Below the pieces are notes generated by a model, which worked only from the letters and a program-made list of their open reading frames with translations, had not been told where the DNA came from and searched no databases. The translations under genes and the position numbers were made by a program. A stretch of DNA of 64,000 bases from Opisthocomus hoazin (Eukaryota; Chordata; Aves; Opisthocomiformes; Opisthocomidae): assembly GCF_030867145.1 (NCBI RefSeq), contig NC_134422.1, positions 11,294,531-11,358,530 of the forward strand. The letters are read 5' to 3'. The stretch's first letter is position 1. Each line of letters begins with the position of its first letter. Positions 22,801 to 34,800 of the stretch are shown here, piece by piece.

Positions 22801-25800
22801 AGCTCAAGTTTTCACCAGCTGGGCATGAGGCATAGAATTTTCTCCTTTTTATGCACAGTGTATTTCACCCAGGCCTTGATCCTTAGAGAATTCGGGTTAC
22901 AGTTGGTGTTCAATAGAGAAAGCACAGCCCCACGGAGTGCAGGAGACTTCTCCCCCTGCACCGTCACCACCAGCTGTCCCGTGGCAGTGTGTGCTGTCTG
23001 GCTCGTCTGAGGACATTTTTTTGGACAGCTGTTTGGCCAGAGAGGAGGTGCTGTGGCTTGTCCAGCCAGCGGCAGACACATCAGCATCTGTGGAAGGTGG
23101 AGGACAAGGGGGAAGCTGGAGGCATTGCAGCTAAGGGGAGAGCTGAAGGGAAGTCGAAGAAAACAGATGCTCTTTTTGAGGGAGGCGGAGGAGCTGTGGT
23201 TTGATACTGCTGAGTAACAGCCCAGGCAGCTACTGAGTTGGGTGTTCAAGTACAGCATATAACAGAAGTTGGGCCAGAGACATGGCTGTACACACCTCCT
23301 TCTGGAGGTGGACAGTGTTGGTTCTTACCTGGTTCTCTTTAACTTCTTTTTTGGTGTTTAAAATCAGTAACTTGTCAATAATTTGGAATTATATCTATCT
23401 GGGAAGGGGGGAAAATTATTGTGAAAATATTCTATAACAAACATAATTATGTAGAAAACAGTTTAAAAAGTTACAAAAAAAAAAAAGTCCACAAAATCTT
23501 TGGCTTTAAGTGCTAGCATTAATTGTTGGGGTTTTTGTTTGTTCATTTTAGATGTAACCAATATCTTGGCAAAGCAGCATTCACTCAACAAAACACCAGT
23601 CTCGCTCTATCCTTACTACACCTCGCTGGGAACAGCTCTATATGGAAAGAAAGGGCCGCAAATAAAGAAGCCAGATCCAATTACAGTGCCTCTGGATCCA
23701 TATATCTGGTATTACTTGCAGAGAAATAATACGCAAATTGAAGCAATAAGTTGTGAAATGGCGAAGTGTAATTGTGAGCTGGCTTGGCCTGAACGTGGCT
23801 GTGCAGACCCAAAAGTTACTTTGCATCCTTCGGCTACTTTGTCTGAGCAGAAGAGATTAGTGTCTCGATTGGTGAAGACATGGAACAATAATGTTTCCAC
23901 GGCATTTTCAGATAGCATGTCGAAGTACAAAGCAATTAAATGTAAAATAAGCACAGAGGTGTGGGAAGCCATTAGAAACAGCTTCACTCACAATGAAGTT
24001 CTGATACTCCCATATATTTCCAAGGATTTACTTGTTCTAGTAGGTGAAAAAGAAGTTGTGCTGAATGCTGAACAGGAACTGAAGTTTCTGATAGAAAAGG
24101 CGACCAGAGAAATTGAAAGAGAAAAGCAAAGAATTGAAGAAATGGTGGTAATGGGTCCAGGGGAATACGCAATTTTACAGAGTATTGGTCTTGAAGAAAA
24201 AATTCGTACGGAGTTCCCAGACCTGCAGATAACTTATGATCATTTGCAGAAGATAATTAACCTATATGGAGTGCCTGAGGAAACTTATAAAGTAAAAGGA
24301 GAAATACTAGATAATCTACACAAAATGGCAAAGAAAACAGTTAATGTCCACCCTTATATTTTCCAGTTTTTAGAACATATTGATAATGAAACCCTGTCAC
24401 AGAGCCTGTTTATGTCAAAACAAATTAGTGCCTTTTATGAGCTTAGCACGGGAGCTATCATCTTGAAAGGGAGTGCTCCTGAAGATCTCCTAAAAGCAGA
24501 AGAAGAAATAAAGAAGGAACTGGACTACAAAAGCATTACTTTGGAGGATGAGTCAGTCCTCCAGAAGAAGGAATGGATGATGCTCACTAAGCAGAACTGC
24601 TCTAATGAAGCCGTAACAGTCACTCAGGCAGAGAGTCAGGTCATCATTGCTGGTTGTTCTCAAGCAGTAGCAAAAGCCTTTGAGGAACTTTTTAACTTTA
24701 TAGATGAAAACACGCAAATACAAAAGGTCATCGGAGGAAAGCCCATGGCAGTCATAATGTTTTTTGAGAAAGAGAAGGCCAATGTTTGGGGTGACTTAAA
24801 GAATAAAGGTGTGAAAGTTGACTTTAGCACACAGAAGAAATGTAGAGTTATATCCTTGAGTGGGTCAAGGAGAGAAGTGTTGAAGGGAGTCACCTTAGTT
24901 GAGCAAATTCTGTCTGGCCTGCATTATAAGCGTGTGGTAATTAGCGAGCCAGGAGCCAAGTCGTACTTCAAAGAGCGAGAACACTTTTTTGCCGCCACCG
25001 CAAAACAAGACTTCAAGTGTCTAGTCAGGCTGGAAGAACAGTCCGAAGAACAGCTGGAAGAACAGCAAGAGCACAGTAATACAGGCAGGCCCTACGCGGA
25101 GGTGACCGTAAGTGGAACTGTAATAGCAGTTTATAAAGCTGACTTGTGCACACATCCTGTTGATGTTGTGGTAAATGCATCTAATGAAGACTTAAAACAC
25201 GTCGGTGGCCTTGCTGAGGCGCTGTTAAAAGCGGCCGGTCCAGAGCTGCAGCGGGAGTGTGACGAGGTGGTGTGGAAGAATGGGAGTTTGCAGCCCGGGT
25301 GCGCAGTGATCACGGGCGCTGGGAAGCTCCCCTGCAAGAACGTCATTCATGCTGTTGGGCCGCGGTGGAGGAAGGAGGAAGCAGAAAAGTGTGTGCACTT
25401 GTTAAGAAAGACAGTGAAGAGAAGTCTGCAGCTAGCTGAAACGTTTAAACATTGTTCCATAGCCCTGCCTGCTATAAGCGGAGGGATTTTTGGCTTCCCA
25501 CTGGAACTGTGTGTGTACTCGATTGTATCCTCCATCAAGGAGACCTTGGAAGAATCCATGGGGGACAGCAGCTTGAAGGAGGTTCATCTTGTGGATGTTT
25601 CACAGAATAACATTCAGGCTTTCAGAAAGGCACTGAGAGAAGTGTTTCCAGATTCTTCAGCTTCCCACAGGTCACTGCATCAGACCAGTACAGTTCATCT
25701 GCCTAGGAAACGCAAAATTGCCCCAGATAGCAAGAACTTCCCATTGGTAACAACTGAGGAGGGCCTTGCCATCATGCTGAAAAAAGGAAGCATTGAAGGT

Positions 25801-28800
25801 GCTACAGTAAGTGTTTTAAATTATGCTTTTAAAATATCAAGTGTTTTCTTGTTTTGTTTTTTGTTAAAAAACAAGCATAAGCCAAAAAACAACCAACCTT
25901 AGACCATCATCTTTAGCATTGTAACATGTTTGATATGTTACTGAAGTTGGCTACCTCTGCCGATAGTGGGAATTGCTATGAGATGACTGTCTCACGTGAC
26001 AGGCACAGATGGCTGTGCAGCATTGCATTTTGTCGTCTGCTGACACAGAAGCACACACATCCCTGTGGTACACGGCACATTTCAGTTCAGCAGAAGCAGC
26101 TGGGGTCAGCAGGAATAGTTCCGGGCTCCACACCCCCCTGACCCTACCTTGCTGAGCAGGAACCACCTGCATGCAGCATTGACCTTCCCAGAAATCCTGA
26201 TTACAAGAGCGTGGTACTAGCGCAAAAGCAAAAGAGGGTGCTCAGTGTCTGTTAACATGAGTGACCTGCCATGGGAGAGTGGCTGGGCTGCTTCCAGATC
26301 CACCGTGGTCCTGAGGCAGCATAGCCATGCACGTCTGAGCCACGGGCCCACAGCCAGTCTGGTTCTCCCTGCAGCTGTAGGATATTGGTCTGGGGAGCTA
26401 TCATCCATTAGGCTGTTGATGAACACTGGCACACAGCATGCAGTTGCTATTGCATTTCCTGTGGAGAACCAACTCCACTTTACTGGAATCACTGACGCTG
26501 GAAGCAAGTCCTTTCAGAACCCTTTCCATAATGGTCAGCAAACCCTTTCAGGAGTGGATGCCTCCCACAGCTTGTGTGTGCAACTCCTCCAGTTGGCCAG
26601 GGCAGAATATACATTAAAATGTGTGTAGAGGTCCTTCCTGAGGAGCTGAATGCAGTGCTTGACACAATGTTCATAGCTCTTCGTATTTCTCTCTCTTACA
26701 AGTTACTCCCTTTCTCACTTCTGTCTCCATAGCTTTCCATCGGTCTTTGTTTTCAGCTTCCCCCTTTTCTCTAGACCGGTCACATATGAAAAGTCTTGCT
26801 TATCTCAGTGAACACAGATTTTTGGTCTGCAAGCTTCTCTTGGAGAACTAACTTCATAAACGTTTTTTCAAATGGAGGTAGAATGGGTAGACCAGGCATG
26901 CAGAATTTTAACTTTCTCCGGTTGGCTTGAAATGACTTTCACTGTTTACTCAGCTTTTGTGTTGCTACAGGCAGGCTCATGGTACTACAACTGAGAATAA
27001 CTTTTCTGGTTTATTCCAAAACTTTGTTCACTCTCAGATTGCTGTTCCAAACACGTACATTGCAAATCAGCAGACAGGCTGTATTTGATTAACGACTGCA
27101 AAATTTAAACTTGATACTTAAAAGCTGGTGTGTTTGCTTGCGTGTTTTTCAGACAGATGTTGTTGTCATCAGTGTTACCAAAGATCTCCAGCTTGACAAA
27201 GGGCCGCTCTCTAAAGCCTTGCTAAGCAAGGCAGGGCCAATGCTTCAGACGGGCTTAAATGAAGAAGGCCTAGGAAGAACACTTGAGGAAGGATCTGTGT
27301 TGAAAACAAAAGGTTACAATCTAGGCTGCAGCGTTGTGCTGCATGCTGTCGTACCTGCATGGTCCCAGAATCTCACATCTCAGAAGGTATAAGTACTTTT
27401 ATTTGGCTGAACTTTAACTTGACTGGGCTTTATAGTGGGTTTAATGCAACTTCTCCTTTGAAATGAGGGACATTTTCATAGGAGATGAGAACTTTTGGGC
27501 AGTTCTTTTTCAGCTGTGTGATTAATCTCTTGTTGACTAATATATTCCTTGCAATGTATGCAATTACCGTATTTTAATACCGAGAGATAGCTAAAAGGGA
27601 AGGTGCTACATTGTGCATACTGGAAAAAAATTACTTTCAGTAATTGAAAAAATAATTGTGATTTACAGGTCTTGGGCAACATCATCACAGAATGCCTGCA
27701 AATTGCTGAAGAACTATCTTTAAAGTCAATTACTTTCCCAGCCATTGGGACAGGGAATTTAGGATTCCCAAGGCATGTTGTTGCTAAATTACTGTTTGAC
27801 AAAGTGTTTGAATTCAGTAGTAAAAGTGGAGTAAATTCTCTTGAGGAAGTTCACTTTCTGTTGCATCCAAAAGACACAGCTAATATTCAGGTGAGTTACC
27901 ATGTTTTTCTGTCTCTATTATGTGCTGTTTTATTTGGGTCTATCTCATGATACTTGGCTATCTGATGATCTTCAAAGAATCCACGGGATGCTTGTTCGTA
28001 TCCTAAAGAAGTAGTTAGCTGACAGTCTCTTTTGTCTATACTGAAAGTTCTCTTTTTTGTTCTACCCTTCAGGGTCACCTGCCTGGCCTGTACAGCCCTG
28101 CTCCCTTCCTGTCCTTTTCTGTTCCCTGGCAATAATACAGATGAAAGTGTAATTATTCTTTATCTCATGAGCTCACCTAATTCTTCAGTACATAGGACTC
28201 GCCTGCAGATAAATTTGCTGCAACTCCTCCATAGATGTCTTCACTCTTGGAAGGAGGAGTGCTTTCAATGGAGTGCTAATGTCTTTTTAGGAAGAATAAT
28301 TATGCTAGGATTGCTGTGCTGGTAAACTTCTCCAGTAGAAAATGCATCAATATTCCACATCTCCCTTTTTTCAGTGTCACGGTAGCACAGATTTTCTATG
28401 CGCTCAAGTTGCTCATTTCACACATGAATCTCTCAAAAGAGAGCAGTCACGCTGTGAATTACTGTCCAGATAAGTGTTTCTGCATCTGTTGACTTGTGCT
28501 GTAGCTAATACAGTTTGAAAGGCCAAACCTGAAAGCTACTGCACCAAAACCTGAGCTATTGCGCATAGAGAAGGGTGGCTTTAGCTGCAGGACTGGAGTT
28601 AGAGTGTGAACTAGCCCCGGAGCGTAAGGATGCTGTCTGTTAGTGTATCCCTCTGGAATGGTAGCTAGGGCTTTGACTTAGTTATTACCAATTCTGTCTG
28701 TTGCTCACGCTGAATAACCTTGCTCTCTGAGAACAACAGTGTGTCAAGACTTGCCGTCAGCATTATGGCAGGTGATGTGAAGTAATTTGCCTTGAGCTCT

Positions 28801-31800
28801 TTCTAAATGCTTTCTAACTTCACTTTTCAAACCTTTCTTTCTGCTGTGTAATCTAAAGACTTCTACAGGGGTTGATTGTAATTTCCTTCTCTAGGAATTT
28901 TCAGATGCAATTGAGAACAGACGTGGAAATACTGTAGATGTCAAAGGGCAGAAGACTGCTCCAAATGAGGCTAGCCAAGGCACAGGTAAGCTTGTTTCAC
29001 AGAAGTTGTGTGCCTAGTGGATTTTTTCATTCTTCTGAATATTCCAGGGAATGCATTCACTATGGATGTTTAGATATTTGTTTGCTTCGCATGTCATTCC
29101 CAAAGTCCAAGTAACAGCCAAAGTGGCTGCTGTAAAGGCAGACACTAAACATTTTCAGGCTTAGTGTCCATAATGTCTGAAACAGTGTTGGAGATGCTAA
29201 GAAAAAAAAACGTACCTGTGACCTGTTATCTGGATGGTGCCCCTACAAGTCAGGACAGCAGAAGCTCTCGTGTGCCAAGGGCTTTTTCTGTTGTTGCTGC
29301 AGTACTTGATTAGATCGTGAACAGGTCAGTGTCCTTCTGTGTCCTGGGAAGGCAGGTGAGTTCATGGTTGTGTGGCTTAAAGGGGCCTCTTTGGAATGCT
29401 CTTGAATCTTTTACACGTTCAGATGAACAGCAAAACCAGACTGAAATATCTCTGGTGTTATCCAGCCTAATGGAACTGCTGAGTGTAGAAAATGAGTTAC
29501 ACGCTGAAAATTTAATCAAGTTTTTACAAATAATGCGTAGGTGAGAGGTTCATGTCACGCAGTAGAGAACCTGCCTGAAAACTCTGTGAGACAGAGGAGG
29601 AAGGGAGACTTTAAAAGTTTGCTGCTCTCATACCTTGGAGCTTCGCAAAGGCGGACGTAGCAAAATGTCGCAAAGTAGTGTCTGTATACCAGGTGTGCAG
29701 CAAAACAAGTTTTTTTCTGCCATCTCAGCATGAATAGCAATGATGGGAATAGGTGAAGGTTGATCAGAGACTCCTGGGAGAAGGAATGATTTTCAGTTAA
29801 CGTGGCAGGCAGTCCTCTTCACAGGCTGAGTCTGGAGCCAATCCGTGGTCTCTGTAGGCGTTGTACCCAGGAACAAGTCCCGTATCTCTCACCTTGTTGC
29901 TCCCTTCTGCTCAGGGTCTGTATTTCTCTCCTGCAGCTTTCGCCGGTACCTCTTCAAGCCCCGTGCAGAATGTACACGAAATGACGATTGGCTCCATCAT
30001 GTTCCAGGTGGCGGAAGGCGATATTACCAAGGAAGAGGGAGATGTCATTGTAAACATAACAAACGCAGCCTTCAACCTCAAAACAGGTATTTTAGTTGGT
30101 ATTATGTGGGAAAACAGTACGTGTGGTTGGAAGGGCTGGATAACTAGAGCAGGAAGGATTTTTTCCAATGTTTCAGACTCTTTTGTTTCACAGTGTGGTT
30201 TCTGTTTTCCTTCTCAGGGTACAAATGTTTGATTAGGAAGTATCTGAAACTTTCTTTTTCTTGTTAATCTGTGCTACAGGGCGGCATGTTTAAGACTCTT
30301 GCAGAAAGGGAAACTAATAATTTTTATTTGTTTATAGAATCTTATTACATAAAATCTCTCGGACTAAAGGAGAAGACAAACCTCAAGGAGGGTTTGACCT
30401 CAGTGAAACTTGTTCGGTACTTTAGACATCACTTTGAACTGAAAAGCATAAGCCTAAAATTCAGGCAACAGTGCTTTTCAATTATCACCTGTACTGTTAT
30501 CAGGATTGAGATATTTTAGATATTCTGTGGTACACAGTTTCGCCTCAGATGGGACTTTAATGGCATTAACAGTAGTGACAGTGGATTCATATGCCTCTTC
30601 TCGTTTAAGGTGTGTCTAGAGCAATTCTGAACGGTGCTGGAAAAGAAGTTGAAGATGAATGTGCTCAACTAGGTATGGGACAATCTTTCTGACCTCCTTT
30701 GTGAAGGTGTTCATGCGTGGCAGGGAATCTGTTGGGATGCTTTCTCAATGCCTACTGTACATCCATCTGCATTATGCACTGTGTTACGTCAGCTAGTTTT
30801 TAATCAGTTAATGTGGGAAGGAAAAAAAAATCTTCAGGAAGAGAGGGCTTCTAAGCATGTGTAAAGAATTACACGTATTCATTATTACATCCTCTTATTC
30901 CAATAAAGCCTTCCATGATAAAACCGAATCAATTCTATGTCGAACAGAGCCATGAGCAAGGGATGATGTTGGCAGAAATGTTGATAGAGAAGCCATACGT
31001 CACTGGAAGCAACTGTCTACCTGCAACTCCTTTTGTCATTCTCGAGTGAGAAAGTGTATGTTTGCTGTTGGCTTAACTAGCAACCCACTACCACATCCTC
31101 TGTGTGACCAAGAGGGAAAACCAGTGAAGCTGGGTTCCTGCCACAGAAGAGGCTTTTGTTTGTAGACCAAATTCAGCTAGTGAACAGCAAATACGAAGAG
31201 TGGGGAGTGGGGATAGAAATGTATGTGGTTTACAACCCCACAAAATAAGGGAAGTGGGAAAGAGGCTGGCATGGAGGTCAGCTTGGAACACCAACCAAAG
31301 GAAAAGAATGATGTGGAGGAGATAAGAGGTAAACCTCTGTTGTGTAATTCAGGCTAGGCAGCCAGAGGGTAGATGCCAGGCTTGTGTGTGCATGAAGACA
31401 GAGTGCAATACTAGTCTGCATGAAGTTCATCGGGTCTGCGGAGGAAACTTGACAAATAAAGCCCCACAACGTTTATTTGGCAAATGAGGCAAATATTTGA
31501 CAAACATAACATGAATCCTTGTGCCTTGAAAGTGAAAACAGTAAGAGGGTGTTGCACAGTTTGTGGGAGGAGACTTGAAGCTTATCCTGGGGCATATTTG
31601 TCAGCATTTCTTACCTCCTAATGAGGATTAGTACACATCTGTTTTGTGGCTAATTGTTGATTGATTATGTTCACCTACTTAATGTTTCAGGTTCACAACG
31701 TAACAAGAGCTATATCACCACCCAAGCAGGAAAACTGCCATGCAAAAAAATAATTCATTTTGTTGCCCAAGATGATATCAAGATGCTGGTCTCCAAAGTG

Positions 31801-34800
31801 CTTCAGGAGTGTGAATTGCAGCAGTACACCTCTGTCACCTTCCCAGCAATTGGAACAGGTCTGCGTCTCCCTTTTGAAATGGGTTCAGTGCGTGTGGTTC
31901 TACTGATCTCAGGGTTCGAGCGATGAGTTTGATTTATCTGGAGAGGTTGTTCTTTGGTGAAAATATATTCAGAAACTGCAGACTTCAAACCTGTTGTTAG
32001 GAGCTTATGAGGACCTAGAAGGCTTCACTCCTTGCAGTCAGCTAGTGTGTAAAGAGTACGAGTGCTCTAGAGCTGACACTTCCTTGCTAACAGGGATTCA
32101 AAGGTATTTCTGTACTTCCTGGAGAACCATAAATATTTGTCATGGCAGCCTGATATGCATGGGCTGCTCATCAGAGAATATCCAGGGAGCTACTTCTCCA
32201 CTGCTGAAATCAGTAGCTGATGCAACTCTGGCTAGCAGCCACACAAGTAGGGTTGATATGGATGGAATGTGAAGCTGTCAAAAAGGCCAGATTTTCCCTT
32301 TTTCTTTGCTTGTTATTCTCAGTTAGATCAGTAGAAATCCCCAGAGTCGGAGAATCCAGAACTGGGCCCCATGCATGCAGGGACCTCCTGCATGAATTAA
32401 ACTAGACTTGATTTTTGAGCAAAGGGTTGGCTGCTGGGCCACTGAGCATCAGGCCTATGGCCTGTTAGGTAACCAAGCCATGCCATGTACATCATAACCT
32501 GATCAGTCGCCGTGTCAACAAAAGTAAACTATTTTTCCCTTGCTGTGAAGGTGGTCTCAAATCTCCTTTTTCTGATAAATAGAAACCTTTCCTAATTGCC
32601 AGCCTGAAGTTATTTCTGACTTGTTTGTGGCTGTGGGTATGTTCATAACTGTTCTTTTAAAAAGATGTTTTAACCATTTGTAACAGTTATTAGCACTTTC
32701 TAAAGGCAAAATGTTTATAACTTGTTTCAGGTGAGGCTGGCCGTGATCCAGCTGTAGTAGCTGACAGTATGATAGATGCAGTAACTGACTTTGCAAAAAG
32801 CAACTCTGCTCCATCTGTGAAAACTATTAAAGTTGTCATCTTCCAGCCACATCTGCTCAGCATGTTCCACACAAGCATGCAGAAAAGAGAAAGTCCTGCT
32901 AAAAAAACAGTCAAATCATTCCTTTCGAAGTTAACGTGTAAGTAGACATCACTTAAATACAGGTCAGTCTGTTTAGCACCAGCTGATAATGGCTGATACC
33001 AATTACAACATTTGTGTATTTCATTGTAGCGCTCTGGAGCTCTGAGAAAGGTTCCCCAAAGGAAAATACCAAAGCAGTTTTGGAAAAGAAAATAGATGTG
33101 GCTGTTGTGCAGATTTGTGGTGAAAACAGAAAGAAAGTGGAAGAAGCTGAAAGCTGGTTGAAAAGTGCAGTTTTAAAGGAACAGTTTCAAACAGAAATCA
33201 TCGATGAGTCTATCTTCGATTTCAGTGAAGCAGAGAGTGAGGAACTGCGTGACCTACAAAAGAAATTAAGAATTGCTCTTCATTTGGATAGTAACTCTAT
33301 TCGAATTTCAGGTGTCGAGAAAGATGTCTGGATTGCTTATTCAACTATTCAAGAAATGATTCACAAAGTAAAAGCTGCTAAACAGGAAGAGATCAGGGCA
33401 GAACTTTTACAAAGTTTAATTGAGTGGAAATATTTTGAAAATGATTCCTATGTGCCCTTCGACAGTCTCACGAATATGCGCTTGGAAAATGCTTTCTTGG
33501 CAAAGCAGAAACATATTTCGGTCATCATTCATGAGAAAAAATACATAGTGGATACAGAAGCTAGATATGCTGTGGATAACGAAGGAAAACACACACTCAT
33601 TACACGTGTCGATAAATCTGAAGGTAAGTAAAAGCACCTTGGCAGACTGATGATCTCACCTTAAAACCAAGTGGCATCCAGTTTAGTGAGAGTAAGAAAT
33701 GGTAAGAATAGGCAAAATTTTGTTAGGACCTTTGTGCAGGTCCTGAAAGGAACTGATTTGGGAAAAGACAGTAAAAGAATCGTGCGGTTGTTTAAAATTT
33801 TTGCAAATGTAGGTAATGTGTTCTGAGGTTCTTAACAGCTTACTAGCAATAATTAGATGTTTGTAGCAGTTGTCGTTCTAGATCTCAGGTAATTTCTGTT
33901 CTTGAGATGTAACCTGTTCCATTTCCTTCTGTACCATATAAGGAGCTACCTTTTTCTTACTCATCCATACCGGACTCTTTCCAGTGTATTATTTCCTTTG
34001 TCCTGCTGTGACTCAGTTTTGCAGGGGCACATTTTATATCTTACTGGGAACAACTTGCTTGTCTGCTTAACACTTGGAAGTGAAAGTGGACAGGTTTAAG
34101 TAACTGTGCGGCTTCCAGTGCCTGAGTAATGCCTCCTGCACATATTTTCAGATTTTTATTTTTTGTTCCTTTACCAAAAAAATGTCACGTATGATTGAGG
34201 GAACCTATGATGCTGGATGTCTGGAGCACACGCATCAGTCAGTGTTACTGTTTGACAGTACAGCTAGCTACTAGGCCTCGCACGAAGCCAGAGAAGGGAA
34301 GAAAGGGAAGACTTCAGCTTTTCAGATGGAGAGTATATTCTTGAACGTTTTAATTCAAAACCTTCCTTGTTCAGATGCTTGGCTCCTAGTCTCCTAGTTG
34401 GTGAGAATTAACTGCTCAGCAAATCTGCATTTGCTCCTTGTCCTTGAAAACTGGATTTTCTGGGAAGGCTACTGGTAAAAGTTACTGCAAAGGATCCCTC
34501 TTCAGCTGTGAAGAACAGGTTTGCCTAGCAACTACTAATTCGGGTGTATCAGTTGCCTGTGCAGTGGCAAACTAGAAACTACAGTGTCCTGATCCTCTGG
34601 TAAAAGACCCACGGAGTACTCTTGGCTGACAAAGACCAGTAGGCACTAGTGATAAGCTAGATGTATGGGCTTTTAGAAGGGTTCATAGCAGGCATATTTC
34701 ATTTTAAGCAGAGGATTTGGGTAAATAGGATTGATTATGTTTCTTCTGCAGATCAAGAGTCAACAGTGCTCCCTTCAACGTGGGCTGATATGGAAAACCA

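Noticed and set aside
25807-25902. Extension of the paralogue A exon 9 frame past 25806
   Set aside because: A gtaagt donor at 25807 leads in phase to the macrodomain 2 exon; the tail is hydrophobic and Lys-rich intron.
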